DNA of 43,641 bases. It comes from Polaromonas sp. OV174 (GTDB lineage Bacteria; Pseudomonadota; Gammaproteobacteria; Burkholderiales; Burkholderiaceae_C). Shown here piece after piece: positions 15,708 to 25,281 of this stretch (positions within the stretch are counted from its first letter, which is position 1; every line of letters starts with the position of its first letter). The DNA lies in the NCBI RefSeq assembly GCF_900112285.1, contig NZ_FOKZ01000028.1, positions 1 to 43,641 on the forward strand, written 5' to 3'. The notes below the pieces were generated by a model. The model searched no databases, was not told the DNA's origin, and saw nothing but the letters and a program-made list of their open reading frames with translations. Position numbers and translations under genes: made by a program.

Positions 15708-16814
15708 ATGTACCAAGTTTTTTACGGATTAAGCAGCAAGCCCTTCCAGCTCAACCCTGATCCCAGTTTTTATTTCAGTAGTAAACAGCACCGACGGGCT
15801 AAGGCCTATCTCGAGTACGGTGTACAGCGGAACGAAGGTTTTATTGTCATCACCGGGGAGGTTGGCGCTGGTAAGACCACCATAGTTCGAGGCCTGCTCG
15901 AGAGCCTGGACTCTATGAAGGTTGTTGCCGCCAATCTCGTTACCACGCAGTTGGATGCTGAAGATACCTTGCGCATGGTGGGTGCTGCCTTTGGTGTGCG
16001 GGTCAAAGATGTTTCCAAGGCCGACGTACTGATGGCGCTGGAGGCGTATCTGATCAACCAGACGAGCCAGGGAAAGCGCTGCCTGCTGATTGTCGATGAA
16101 GCTCAAAACCTGACAGCCCGGGCGGTAGAGGAGCTCCGTATGTTGTCCAACTTTCAGTTTGGCCAGCAAGCGCTGCTACAGACGTTTTTAGTTGGGCAGC
16201 CCGAGTTTCGTGCTATTTTGCAAAGCCCTACCATGCAGCAACTCAGGCAGCGCGTTACCGCGACTTGCCATATCGGGCCGCTGGATCTGGACGAAACGCG
16301 GGGCTATATCGAGCATCGGTTGAAGTGCGCGGGCTCCTCTGGTCGGCCTACTTTCAATATGGACGCTTTCGAAGGAGTTTTCAAAGCCTCTGGAGGTATT
16401 CCCCGCCGTATCAACCTGATTTGTGACCGCTTGTTGTTACTTGGCTTCCTAAGCAGCAAAGATGCATTTGGTCTTGATGATGTCAATGAGGTAGTCTGCG
16501 AAATTCACGATGAATCAACCGTCCCTGAGAATATGATTGAGGGGGAGGGCGCGGGTTGGGACGATGCAGGTATTCAAGCTCGGAAACCGACCGGGGCAGT
16601 TGATATTGATTTCGCCAAATTGCAGGTTACGCCGAAATTGGCAGATGCTATTTCTAGTCAAGTTGACGGCTTGGAAGTCGAACAGTACGACAGCCGCTTG
16701 CGGCGTCTGGAGCGAAGTGTCCTGCGTCTGGAGCGCATCAACCTTGAGTGCCTAGGTATGCTGAAACAACTCGTAGCCGCGGTTAGAAAGCCTAGCCAGG
16801 AGAGCAACCAATGA
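15708..16814 (+). CDS. ExeA-like AAA ATPase (XrtA-associated)
   Basis: A 368-residue ATPase of the general-secretion ExeA/GspA type, family TIGR03015-like. The opening MYQVFYGLSSKPFQLNPDPSFYF is diagnostic. Walker A GEVGAGKT is at 50-57, and Walker B is LLIVDEAQNL with sensor and arginine-finger regions (LRQRVTATCHIGPL; GGIPRRINLICDRLLLL). The C-terminal 100 residues are divergent and end in a short coiled coil (LRRLERSVLRLERINLE). It lies in the cytosol and is thought to energise assembly of the export system. It begins three bases after the barrel gene and overlaps wecB by four bases (ATGA). Confidence 0.92.
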   Translation: MYQVFYGLSSKPFQLNPDPSFYFSSKQHRRAKAYLEYGVQRNEGFIVITGEVGAGKTTIVRGLLESLDSMKVVAANLVTTQLDAEDTLRMVGAAFGVRVKDVSKADVLMALEAYLINQTSQGKRCLLIVDEAQNLTARAVEELRMLSNFQFGQQALLQTFLVGQPEFRAILQSPTMQQLRQRVTATCHIGPLDLDETRGYIEHRLKCAGSSGRPTFNMDAFEGVFKASGGIPRRINLICDRLLLLGFLSSKDAFGLDDVNEVVCEIHDESTVPENMIEGEGAGWDDAGIQARKPTGAVDIDFAKLQVTPKLADAISSQVDGLEVEQYDSRLRRLERSVLRLERINLECLGMLKQLVAAVRKPSQESNQ

Positions 16815-17944
16815 GTATTTCTGGGCCGGTCCTTTGCGTTGTTGGTGCACGACCCAATTTTATGAAGATGGCCCCGATTCTCAGGGCCATGGCAGCCCAT
16901 GTACCGCCCTTGCCGGTACGGTTGGTGCACACCGGTCAGCATTACGACAAAGGCATGAGTGAGCGTTTTTTTGAAGACCTTCACCTGCCGCGGCCTGACA
17001 TCAATCTTGAAGTGGGGCCAGGCACTCACGCCATTCAGACTGCCGAAATTATGCGTAATTTCGAGCCCGTCGTCGATGCACATAAGCCCTCTTGCGTGGC
17101 GGTGGTGGGGGACGTCAACTCAACGCTGGCGTGCGCCCTGGTTGCTGTTAAAAAAAATGTGCCAGTGGTGCATATTGAGGCGGGACTGAGAAGCTACGAC
17201 CGAACCATGCCCGAGGAAATAAACCGCATCCTCACAGACCAGATTTCTGACAGGCTCTACATCACAGAGCGTACAGCCGGAGATAACCTGGCGCGGGAGG
17301 GCATTCCGTCAAGCAGAGTTTGTTTTGCGGGAAACGTCATGATTGATTCGGTTTTTTTGGGGCGGAAAAATGCTCGCAGCGCGAAGGAAACCCTGCAATC
17401 CAACAATGTCAATCCTGTGGTATTGAGTCATCCACTCGGTTATGGCGTGGTAACGTTACATCGTCCCTCCAATGTGGACCATCCTGAAATACTGCGTGCT
17501 TTGCTGCGCGTGTTGGGGGAGGTCGCCACCAAGTTGCCGTTGGTGCTTGCCCTGCATCCCCGCACCCGCAGCAATATCGACAGCTTCTGTTTGTCCGACT
17601 TGGTTGATACAGCACGTATGGTTTTATTGCCGCCTCTGGGCTACCTTGAAATGCTGGGATTAATGGCAGGCGCTACTGTGGTCCTAACCGACTCGGGTGG
17701 TCTACAGGAAGAAACCACAGCGCTCGGCGTGCCCTGCCTAACTCTGCGAGAAAACACTGAACGTCCGATCACTGTGGAGCAGGGTACCAACATCCTCGTT
17801 GGGCGCGACCGTAGTGTCATTGTTGGTGCTATACAAGAAATCCTGGCTGGACGGGGCAAGCGTGGCCGTGTTCCTGAGTTTTGGGATGGGCATGCCGCCG
17901 AACGTATTACGGCGGACTTGTACCAATGGTTAAAACAAAAGTAA
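16811..17944 (+). CDS. wecB: UDP-N-acetylglucosamine 2-epimerase (non-hydrolysing)
   Basis: A 377-residue GT-B-fold epimerase converting UDP-GlcNAc to UDP-ManNAc in the cytosol. Characteristic blocks are GARPNFMKMAPI, HTGQHYDKGMSE, GDVNSTLACAL, HIEAGLRSYDRTMPEEINRI, TLHRPSNVD, and LTDSGGLQEETTALGVPCLT. Length is normal. Combined with the nucleotide-sugar dehydrogenase further down, it may feed UDP-ManNAc or its uronic acid into the polymer. It overlaps the ATPase stop by four bases and is followed by a 42-base gap. Confidence 0.95.
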   Translation: MSISGPVLCVVGARPNFMKMAPILRAMAAHVPPLPVRLVHTGQHYDKGMSERFFEDLHLPRPDINLEVGPGTHAIQTAEIMRNFEPVVDAHKPSCVAVVGDVNSTLACALVAVKKNVPVVHIEAGLRSYDRTMPEEINRILTDQISDRLYITERTAGDNLAREGIPSSRVCFAGNVMIDSVFLGRKNARSAKETLQSNNVNPVVLSHPLGYGVVTLHRPSNVDHPEILRALLRVLGEVATKLPLVLALHPRTRSNIDSFCLSDLVDTARMVLLPPLGYLEMLGLMAGATVVLTDSGGLQEETTALGVPCLTLRENTERPITVEQGTNILVGRDRSVIVGAIQEILAGRGKRGRVPEFWDGHAAERITADLYQWLKQK

Positions 17945-17986
17945 GCTTGAATGGCCTTCCGATCAGTTACTAACTAGAAAATCGGC

Positions 17987-18850
17987 ATGCCAGCCTCCAC
18001 CATCATCAACGCGTTGACGATCGATGTCGAAGATTACTTTCAGGTTTCGGCATTTGCACCGTACATAGCGCGTTCTGAGTGGAATACCCGTGAATGTCGC
18101 GTAGAGCGCAACATCGATTGCATTCTCGAAATGCTAGCACGTCGCGACACCAAGGCTACATTTTTCACCTTGGGGTGGATTGCCGAGCGTTACCCCCAGT
18201 TAGTGCGGAAAATCGTTCAGGAGGGGCATGAACTGGCCAGTCACGGCTATGGTCACGAGCGCGCCAGCGAGCAGACCGAAGAGGCTTTTTTTACCGATAT
18301 TCATCTGGCCAAAATAGTTCTGGAGGATGTGGCTGGCAGTGAGGTCAATGGCTATCGCGCACCCAGTTTCTCGATTGGAACGGGAAATCTTTGGGCTTTT
18401 GACTGCTTGGCACGTGCAGGTTATCGCTACAGTTCAAGTGTTTATCCTATTCGACATGACCACTATGGCATGCCGAACTCACCGCGCTTTGCCTACGAGG
18501 TGCGTCCGGGGTTGACGGAAATCCCTATCACGACTTTGCGGCTACTCAACCGTAACTGGCCATGCAGTGGGGGAGGCTATTTCAGATTGTTGCCCTACGC
18601 TCTGTCACGCTGGATGCTCGGCCGAGTCAACTCTGACGATCGTGAATCCGGCGTCTTCTATTTTCATCCCTGGGAGATTGACACCGACCAGCCTCGAATT
18701 GCGGGTATCAGCAGCAAGACGCGCTTTCGGCATTACGTCAACATTAACCGCATGGAAAGTCGGCTGAATCAACTACTGGGTGATTTCAAATGGGGTCGAA
18801 TGGATCAAATTTTCCCAGAGAAATTTGCCAAACATGTCGCTGTTACCTGA
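17987..18850 (+). CDS. Polysaccharide deacetylase, XrtA-system type
   Basis: A 287-residue NodB-homology deacetylase. The metal-site motif appears as LTIDVEDYFQVSAF, the variant seen in exosortase-A loci (TIGR03006-like), followed by ATFFTLGWIAERYPQLVRKI and SHGYGHE, whose two histidines and the earlier aspartate bind the metal. GYRAPSFSIG is the next conserved block. No signal peptide is seen, so it may act on the cytosolic face or on lipid-linked intermediates. Its last 17 bases overlap the FemAB-like gene. A second, unrelated NodB protein closes the operon. Confidence 0.92.
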   Translation: MPASTIINALTIDVEDYFQVSAFAPYIARSEWNTRECRVERNIDCILEMLARRDTKATFFTLGWIAERYPQLVRKIVQEGHELASHGYGHERASEQTEEAFFTDIHLAKIVLEDVAGSEVNGYRAPSFSIGTGNLWAFDCLARAGYRYSSSVYPIRHDHYGMPNSPRFAYEVRPGLTEIPITTLRLLNRNWPCSGGGYFRLLPYALSRWMLGRVNSDDRESGVFYFHPWEIDTDQPRIAGISSKTRFRHYVNINRMESRLNQLLGDFKWGRMDQIFPEKFAKHVAVT

Positions 18851-19895
18851 TGACTCCTTGCTAACGATAAGGCGCCTAGCCACACAAGACGTCGCCACGG
18901 CAGCGCGATGGGACGCATTCGTCCTGATGTGCCCCGAGGCCACATTTTTTCATCGTGCCGGTTGGCAAAATATCGTACGCGATGTTTTTCACCATGACAC
19001 CTATTTTCTGTACGCAGAGATGGATGGCCGTATTCAGGGCGTACTGCCTCTTGGACATGTTAATAGCTGGTTGTTTGGAAGTGCGCTCACCAGCCTGCCG
19101 TTCGCGGTGTATGGCGGTGTGGCCGCGATCAATACGCCGGCGGCTGAAGCGCTAGAGCTTGAAGCCCAGCATATCGCCAAGCGGCTCGGTGTAGCGCATC
19201 TTGAACTACGCAACGTCAACCTGCGTCACATCGACTGGCCCACCCAGGATCTGTACGTTACCTTTCGCAAAGAAATACTGGCAGAAGAGGAAGCCAATAT
19301 GCTTGCCATTCCACGCAAGCAGCGCGCCATGGTGCGCAAAGGCATCAAGAATGCTTTGACGAGTGAAATTGATGACACCGTTGACAGGTTCTTTCTCCTA
19401 TTTTCCGACAACGTTCATCGACATGGCACCCCTGCGTTGCCAAAAAAGTATTTCAAGGCGTTGATGACCGTGTTTGGTTCTGACTGTGAAGTACTCACCG
19501 TCGTTGCGCCCGATGGGCGTCCCTTGAGCAGCGTGATCAGTTTTTACTTTCGCGACGAGGTTTTGCCTTACTACGCAGGCGACTTTGAACCAGCCCGAGA
19601 CCTCGCAGCCAATGACTTCAAGTATTGGGAGCTCATGCGCCGTGCCTGCGCTCGTGGCCTCAAGGTGTTTGACTACGGCCGAAGCAAGCAGGGCACCGGT
19701 CCCTATGCGTTCAAGAAAAATTGGGGATTTGAGCCGAAACCCTTGCACTATCAGTATTGCCTTTACAAGCGTGACGCCATACCGCAAAACAATCCCAGCA
19801 ACGCAAAATACCAACTCATGATCAGCGCTTGGCGGCGCATGCCTCTTTCCCTGGCCAACTGGTTGGGTCCTTTTGTCGTTCGCAACCTCGGCTGA
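18834..19895 (+). CDS. FemAB-like acyltransferase, XrtA/PEP-CTERM-associated
   Basis: A 353-residue protein with the FemAB/GNAT-like double fold (TIGR03019-like). Key stretches are WDAFVLMCPEATFFHRAGWQ near the N-terminus, IPRKQRAMVRKGIKNAL in the middle, and LSSVISFYFRDEVLPYYAGD...DFKYWELMRRACARGLKVFDYGRSKQGTGPYAFKKNWGFEP toward the C-terminus. Relatives add amino acids or acyl groups from tRNA or CoA donors to cell-wall or glycan substrates; the donor here is unknown. I use the ATG at 18834 inside the end of the deacetylase gene; the longer reading from 18780 lies fully inside that gene. Confidence 0.9.
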   Translation: MSLLPDDSLLTIRRLATQDVATAARWDAFVLMCPEATFFHRAGWQNIVRDVFHHDTYFLYAEMDGRIQGVLPLGHVNSWLFGSALTSLPFAVYGGVAAINTPAAEALELEAQHIAKRLGVAHLELRNVNLRHIDWPTQDLYVTFRKEILAEEEANMLAIPRKQRAMVRKGIKNALTSEIDDTVDRFFLLFSDNVHRHGTPALPKKYFKALMTVFGSDCEVLTVVAPDGRPLSSVISFYFRDEVLPYYAGDFEPARDLAANDFKYWELMRRACARGLKVFDYGRSKQGTGPYAFKKNWGFEPKPLHYQYCLYKRDAIPQNNPSNAKYQLMISAWRRMPLSLANWLGPFVVRNLG

Positions 19896-19905
19896 CCCCA
19901 CCACC

Positions 19906-21159
19906 ATGGGCAATCTTCTTTACTTGGTGCACCGTCTGCCTTATCCCCCCAATAAGGGCGACAAGGTTCGCTCTTACCATTTACTCAAACACCTCGCAAA
20001 GCAGCATCACGTCTATTTGGGCACCTTTGTAGACGATCCTGCCGACGAAGCTTACGTTGAGGTGGTGCGGCAGTTCTGCCGGGATAGCCATATTGCCCGT
20101 CTCCACCCCCGTATCGCTAAGCTCCGCAGCCTCAGCGGCTTGCTTACCCAACAGGCGCTCGGCCTGCGGTATTACCGCAACGCTGGTCTGCGATCCTGGG
20201 TCAGGCAGATACTGGTCGATCAAAAAATTGACGCTATCGTCGTTTTTTCATCCGTCATGGTGCAATACGTGGATGAGATGTTGGATGGCAACGGTCCTCC
20301 TGTTCTCATAGATTTTGTCGATGTTGACTCTGCAAAGTGGACACAGTACGCGACTAAGCACAGTTGGCCCATGTCTTGGCTATACGGTCGAGAAGGCGAA
20401 CGACTACTGGGCTATGAACGCCAAGTGGCCGCCCGCGCCCAACACTCTTTTTTTGTCACGGAAAACGAAACCACGCTGTTTCTAAAAATGGCGCCCGAAT
20501 GCGCCAAGAGGGTCACATCTATGAGCAACGGTGTGGATGCCGACTATTTCTCACCAGATCCTGCTCGCATTTCGCCCTTTTCCTTGGCAGTCATCCGTGA
20601 ACAGTTGCAGCCAGCAGAAATCCCACTGGTGTTCACCGGTGCCATGGATTACTGGCCCAATATTGATGCGACCATCTGGTTTGTGAGCGATATTCTTCCT
20701 GCACTGCGCAAGATGTGGCCTCAAGCACGCTTTTATATCGTCGGGCGCAGCCCGTCACCATCCGTTCTGGCTTTGGCATCTGACTCGGTAGTGGTCACCG
20801 GCACAGTGCCTGATATTCGCCCATATTTGCAACACGCAGCAGTTGTTGTAGCGCCCTTACGAGTGGCGAGAGGCATCCAGAACAAGCTTCTGGAAGCGAT
20901 GGCTATGGCGCGTCCTGTGGTGGCGACTTCGTCGTGTGTGGATGCCATTGATGTCCACAACGGGACTGAAATTTTGTCTGCCGGCGATGCCCACGATTTC
21001 GTCGACAAGATTGACACCTTGCTCAATGCCCCTGCTTGGGCTGCCTTGGTTGGCCAGTCTGGACGACAGCGAGTAGTGAGCAGCTATAGTTGGCCAGCCC
21101 ATTTGTCAGAGATCGACCGATATCTGGATGTGAACCCATCCGAGCGAGTAAGCGCATGA
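19906..21159 (+). CDS. Glycosyltransferase, PEP-CTERM/EpsH1-system type (GT4-like)
   Basis: A 417-residue GT-B glycosyltransferase of the TIGR03087 kind. It begins GNLLYLVHRLPYPPNKGDKVRSYHLLKHL, which is diagnostic, has SNGVDADYFSPD in the linker, and a C-terminal nucleotide-binding half with FTGAMDYWPN, FYIVGRSPSP and the E-x7-E region RGIQNKLLEAMAMARPVVAT. It would transfer a sugar to the lipid-linked repeat unit on the cytosolic face. The start ATG at 19906 is 11 bases after the FemAB-like stop; the upstream in-frame ATG at 19873 lies inside that gene. The stop overlaps the exosortase start (ATGA). Confidence 0.92.
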   Translation: MGNLLYLVHRLPYPPNKGDKVRSYHLLKHLAKQHHVYLGTFVDDPADEAYVEVVRQFCRDSHIARLHPRIAKLRSLSGLLTQQALGLRYYRNAGLRSWVRQILVDQKIDAIVVFSSVMVQYVDEMLDGNGPPVLIDFVDVDSAKWTQYATKHSWPMSWLYGREGERLLGYERQVAARAQHSFFVTENETTLFLKMAPECAKRVTSMSNGVDADYFSPDPARISPFSLAVIREQLQPAEIPLVFTGAMDYWPNIDATIWFVSDILPALRKMWPQARFYIVGRSPSPSVLALASDSVVVTGTVPDIRPYLQHAAVVVAPLRVARGIQNKLLEAMAMARPVVATSSCVDAIDVHNGTEILSAGDAHDFVDKIDTLLNAPAWAALVGQSGRQRVVSSYSWPAHLSEIDRYLDVNPSERVSA

Positions 21160-22739
21160 CGCAGCTTGCAAGTTCAACCATGCTCAATGACCGATCCAAT
21201 GTGGTGTCCTCATGGCCGCGAGCACTTTTTGCGTTGGCCTTGCTTCTTGTCTGGATAATTTTTCTGTACCGTGACACCGCTGTCGGGATGGTATTGATCT
21301 GGTCAAGGTCAGAAACCTTTACCCACGGCTTTCTGGTTCCACCCATTGCGTTGTGGCTTATCTGGCGTCAACGCCGGGTGATTGCAGTGCAGATGCCTCA
21401 GCCCTTGTTTTTGGTCATGCTGCCAGTTGCCAGTGCGGCGTTTGTCTGGCTGCTGGGTGATTTAGTTGCCATTAACGCAGTGACTCAATTGGCTTTTGTG
21501 ACCTTGCTGGTTCTGGCGGTGCCGGCGACGCTTGGATGGCCAATTACGCGGCTCATCCTCTTTCCGCTGGGCTTCCTGTTTTTCGCAGTGCCCATAGGTG
21601 AATTTCTTTTGCCCCAGTTCATGGAGTGGACAGCCAACTTCACCGTTATTGCATTGCGCTTAAGCGGCGTACCGGTCTATCGGGAAGGCCTTCTGTTCGT
21701 TATCCCCTCCGGCAACTGGTCGGTGGTTGAGGCATGCAGTGGCGTGCGGTATCTGATTGCGTCGCTCACCGTGGGTACTTTGTTTGCCTATCTCAACTAC
21801 CAGTCCACCACGCGCCGTCTACTTTTCGTACTCATTTCCATTCTGGTGCCCATCGTCGCCAACTGGTTGCGTGCCTACATGATCGTCATGCTAGGACATT
21901 TTTCTGACAATAAGATTGCTGTCGGGGTTGATCATCTGATCTATGGCTGGGTCTTTTTTGGCGTCGTCATCATGCTGATGTTCATCGTTGGCGCCCGATG
22001 GGCAGAGCCTCAAAAGGGGGTCCTCCCAAGCCTTTTGCATTCTCCAGTCCAAGCGACCGCAACGGCTGAAGCACTCTGGTTGGTGACGGCCTGCTTTGCT
22101 CTATTGGTGGCATTGCCCCAGATTACCCTATCGGTAATTAACCAGGGCGAAGGCACTGGCCTCGTATCGCTCAAGGCGCCAGCATCCTTGGCGGCAGATT
22201 GGCGGGTTGTTGATGAAGGCTTATTGGCGTTCAAACCCCGGTTCCAGAATCCATCCGCCGAGATCAATAGCAGCTATGCCAGCCAGAATCGTACCGTGGG
22301 GCTCTACCTAGGCTACTACCGCCAGCAGGACTACAGTCGCAAACTGGTCAGTTCCAACAATGTGCTCGTGGCCAGCAATGACCGCCAATGGGCCCAAGTG
22401 GCCAGCGCAAGGCGTGAACTTGTGCTTGGAGGAGAACCGGTTGACCTGCGCGTCGCTGAGTTGCGCGCTCCCGGGTTGACCGAGCAGTCAGGCAGCAGTC
22501 GGCTCCTAGTCTGGCAGGTCTATTGGGTCAATGGCTTGTTGACATCTAGTGACTACTTAGCCAAAGTCTATAGCGCCTACTATCAGTTGACAGGTCGAAG
22601 CGATGACTCTGCGGTCATCGTTGTCTATACCCCTAAGGGCAATGCTGAAAACGATGAAGCGGTGTTGGAGTCTTTTTTGACAACCAATTACGTCACCATC
22701 AATGACTTATTTTTGAAGATTCGGAAAAAAAGTGAGTGA
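21156..22739 (+). CDS. xrtA: Exosortase A fused to an EpsI domain
   Basis: A 527-residue inner-membrane protein. The N-terminal 300 residues have about eight transmembrane segments and the exosortase catalytic triad: C194 in EACSGVRYL, R239 in NWLRAYM, H260 in GVDHLIYGW. Exosortases cleave and sort proteins with a C-terminal PEP-CTERM tail. After a further transmembrane helix (ALWLVTACFALLVAL) a periplasmic EpsI-type domain of about 200 residues follows (DWRVVD...VGLYLGYYRQQD...AVIVVYTPKG), linked with exopolysaccharide production. The ATG at 21156 overlaps the preceding stop. No PEP-CTERM substrate is encoded in this window, so targets must be elsewhere. Confidence 0.95.
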   Translation: MTQLASSTMLNDRSNVVSSWPRALFALALLLVWIIFLYRDTAVGMVLIWSRSETFTHGFLVPPIALWLIWRQRRVIAVQMPQPLFLVMLPVASAAFVWLLGDLVAINAVTQLAFVTLLVLAVPATLGWPITRLILFPLGFLFFAVPIGEFLLPQFMEWTANFTVIALRLSGVPVYREGLLFVIPSGNWSVVEACSGVRYLIASLTVGTLFAYLNYQSTTRRLLFVLISILVPIVANWLRAYMIVMLGHFSDNKIAVGVDHLIYGWVFFGVVIMLMFIVGARWAEPQKGVLPSLLHSPVQATATAEALWLVTACFALLVALPQITLSVINQGEGTGLVSLKAPASLAADWRVVDEGLLAFKPRFQNPSAEINSSYASQNRTVGLYLGYYRQQDYSRKLVSSNNVLVASNDRQWAQVASARRELVLGGEPVDLRVAELRAPGLTEQSGSSRLLVWQVYWVNGLLTSSDYLAKVYSAYYQLTGRSDDSAVIVVYTPKGNAENDEAVLESFLTTNYVTINDLFLKIRKKSE

Positions 22740-22789
22740 CAAGTATTTTGATCGCCCTTTAGCTTCATAAATGCTGTGGAGGTTTTGTC

Positions 22790-24070
22790 ATGACTGTGGT
22801 TGCTGTAATCGGTTTGGGTTATGTCGGTCTGCCACTGGTGGTGGAGTTTGGCAAACACTTTCGCACCATCGGGTTTGACATTGCTGTGTCCAAAGTGGAG
22901 TCATGCCTCAAAGGCGTTGACCCCTCCCGTGAATTGTCAGACGAAGAAATGAGCGCCTCGCCCGAGGCGGTGTACACGGCTGATCCCACCTTGCTGGCCG
23001 AGGCCGACATCATCGTCGTGGCCGTCCCGACACCGGTCGATAACGCCCATATTCCAGATTTTCGCCCCCTCATCGGCTCAAGCACAAGCGTCGGTCGCCA
23101 CATGAAAAAAGGCACCACCGTGGTCTATGAATCCACGGTTTATCCTGGCGCTACGGAAGAAGTCTGTATCCCCGTACTGGAGCGCGAGTCTGGCCTGAAG
23201 TGGAAGCAGGATTTCTTCGTCGGTTATTCGCCCGAGCGCATCAACCCGGGTGACAAAGAGCACACACTCACAAAAATCTTGAAAATTGTCTCGGGTGATA
23301 CCTCTGAGACGCTGGAAAGGGTGGCCAGGCTGTATGAAACCATCATCGTGCCTGGCGTGCATCGTGCGTCTAGCATCAAGGCAGCCGAGGCCGCCAAGGT
23401 GATAGAGAACACCCAGCGCGACTTGAACATATCGCTTATGAATGAGCTGGCCATCCTCTTTGACAAGCTCGGCATCGATACCACCGAGGTGCTCGAAGCC
23501 GCTGGGACGAAATGGAATTTCCTCAAATTCAAGCCGGGCCTGGTGGGCGGCCATTGCATTGGCGTTGATCCCTATTACCTGACCCACAAGGCAGAGATGC
23601 TGGGCTACAACCCGCAGGTTATCCTGGCTGGGCGCCGCATCAATGACGGCATGGGCAAGTTCATCGCCGAGCAGACGATCAAGCACATGATCGCCGGTGG
23701 CAGCTACATCAAGGGCGCCAAAGTCAATGTGCTTGGGCTCACCTTCAAGGAAAACTGTGGCGACCTGCGTAATTCCAAAGTCATCGACATCATCAACGAA
23801 CTCAAGACTTATGGCGTCGAAGTTTTTGTGACAGACCCGCAGGCCGAGTCGGCTGAAGCCGTGCATGAATATGGGGTGCCCTTGTTGTCCTGGGACGACT
23901 TGCCGCGAGCCGATGCCATCGTGGCAGCAGTGGCGCATAAGGAGTTTGCTGCGCTCAGCGTGGAGGATTTCTCCAAAAAACTGGTCAAGGGTGGCGCGTT
24001 CATCGACGTCAAGGCCGCATTTGATCGCAGCGCCATTGAGGGCGCTGGGTACAAACTCTGGCGTCTTTAA
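22790..24070 (+). CDS. UDP-sugar 6-dehydrogenase (TviB/WbpO-like)
   Basis: A 426-residue nucleotide-sugar dehydrogenase. The N-terminal Rossmann motif GLGYVGLPL begins at residue 8, the active-site cysteine is C256 in VGGHCIGVDPYYL, and the C-terminal UDP-binding domain has GLTFKENCGDLRNSK. The FDKLGIDTTEVLEAAGTKWNFLKF stretch points to the UDP-HexNAc (TviB/WbpO/WecC-side) branch rather than UDP-glucose dehydrogenase. It oxidises C6 to a uronic acid with NAD in the cytosol. Upstream GGAGG gives a strong ribosome binding site after a 50-base gap, the longest in this part of the operon. Exact substrate (UDP-GlcNAc, GalNAc or ManNAc) is not certain. Confidence 0.93.
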   Translation: MTVVAVIGLGYVGLPLVVEFGKHFRTIGFDIAVSKVESCLKGVDPSRELSDEEMSASPEAVYTADPTLLAEADIIVVAVPTPVDNAHIPDFRPLIGSSTSVGRHMKKGTTVVYESTVYPGATEEVCIPVLERESGLKWKQDFFVGYSPERINPGDKEHTLTKILKIVSGDTSETLERVARLYETIIVPGVHRASSIKAAEAAKVIENTQRDLNISLMNELAILFDKLGIDTTEVLEAAGTKWNFLKFKPGLVGGHCIGVDPYYLTHKAEMLGYNPQVILAGRRINDGMGKFIAEQTIKHMIAGGSYIKGAKVNVLGLTFKENCGDLRNSKVIDIINELKTYGVEVFVTDPQAESAEAVHEYGVPLLSWDDLPRADAIVAAVAHKEFAALSVEDFSKKLVKGGAFIDVKAAFDRSAIEGAGYKLWRL

Positions 24071-24097
24071 GAGCAATGCAATTTACAAAGGCTGTGC

Positions 24098-25276
24098 ATG
24101 CAAGGTGACACTCGTCCGCTTGTACTTCATGTGATGTACCGCTTTGACACCGGCGGACTGGAGAATGGCATTGTCAACCTGATCAATCACATGCCTTCTG
24201 ATGCCTATCGGCACGCCGTGCTGGCGCTGACCGAGGTTACTGATTTCAGTCAGCGCATTCAACGCCAAGATGTTGAATTCATCTCCTTGCACAAGCGACC
24301 GGGCCACGGCGTCTGGAAGTATCCCAAACTATTCAAGTTGTTCCGCCAATTGCGGCCTACCATCGTGCACAGCCGCAACCTCGCGGCACTCGAGGTACAA
24401 GTTCCTGCCTGGGCCGCTGGCGTGCCGGTTCGCATTCATGGTGAACATGGCCGTGACGTGGAGGATCTGGACGGCAGCAATGTCACCTACCAGCGCGTTC
24501 GCCGTTTTTACAGACCATTCGTTCAGCACTACATGGCCCTGTCGCGCGATCTGACCGACTACCTGGTGGACAAGGTGCATGTTTCGCCAGAACACATCAC
24601 CCAGGCCTACAACGGCGTCGATACCGATCGCTTCAGTCCGGCACCCTATGGGCCGCAACCCATCGCGGGCTGTCCCTTCAATCCGGCGCAACACTGGCTA
24701 GTGGGTACCGTAGGGCGCATGCAGTCAGTGAAAGACCAGCTCATGCTGGCGCATGCGTTTGTTCAGGCCATCATTTTGGACTCCAAGCTGCGGCAGGGCA
24801 TGCGCCTGGTCATGGTGGGGGAAGGGCCTTTGCGTGCGCAAGCGCAAGCCGTGCTCGACGCCGCAGGCCTGGGTGCGCTGGCCTGGCTGCCCGGCGAGCG
24901 AAGTGATGTGGCGGACATTCTGCGCGGTCTGCATGTCTTTACCCTGCCGTCGCTGGCCGAGGGCATCTCCAACACGATTCTGGAGGCCATGGCCAGCGCT
25001 TTGCCGGTCGTTGCCACCGCTGTCGGTGGCAACGCCGACTTGGTGTTGCACGGGCAAACCGGTTATATCGTTCCTCCTACCGACCCGCAGGCCATGGCCC
25101 TTCGGCTGGTGGAGCTTGCTTCCCATCCTGAGAGCGCGCGCAGCCTGGGCCGGACGGGTCGCCAGCGTGTGCAAGCGACGTTCAGCATGCAGGCCATGGT
25201 GTCCACCTACCAGCGTGTGTACGACCAGTCGCTGCGTCGCCAAATGACCTCCCTTTCCATCCCTCAAAAAAGCTGA
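24098..25276 (+). CDS. Glycosyltransferase, PEP-CTERM/EpsH1-system type (GT4)
   Basis: A 392-residue GT4 glycosyltransferase of the TIGR03088 kind. It opens PLVLHVMYRFDTGGLENGIVNLINH, contains HSRNLAALEVQ and HGEHGRDVEDLDGSN, and its C-terminal half has YNGVDTDRFSP, VGTVGRMQSVKDQ, VMVGEGPLR and ISNTILEAMASALPVVAT. It acts in the cytosol on the growing glycan. It starts 27 bases after the dehydrogenase and is followed five bases later by the amidotransferase. Donor and acceptor cannot be inferred. Confidence 0.92.
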   Translation: MQGDTRPLVLHVMYRFDTGGLENGIVNLINHMPSDAYRHAVLALTEVTDFSQRIQRQDVEFISLHKRPGHGVWKYPKLFKLFRQLRPTIVHSRNLAALEVQVPAWAAGVPVRIHGEHGRDVEDLDGSNVTYQRVRRFYRPFVQHYMALSRDLTDYLVDKVHVSPEHITQAYNGVDTDRFSPAPYGPQPIAGCPFNPAQHWLVGTVGRMQSVKDQLMLAHAFVQAIILDSKLRQGMRLVMVGEGPLRAQAQAVLDAAGLGALAWLPGERSDVADILRGLHVFTLPSLAEGISNTILEAMASALPVVATAVGGNADLVLHGQTGYIVPPTDPQAMALRLVELASHPESARSLGRTGRQRVQATFSMQAMVSTYQRVYDQSLRRQMTSLSIPQKS

Positions 25277-25281
25277 ACACC

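Noticed and set aside
23078..24076. A 332-codon minus-strand frame opposite the nucleotide-sugar dehydrogenase
   Set aside because: It is a mirror frame of a well-conserved enzyme with catalytic motifs on the plus strand.
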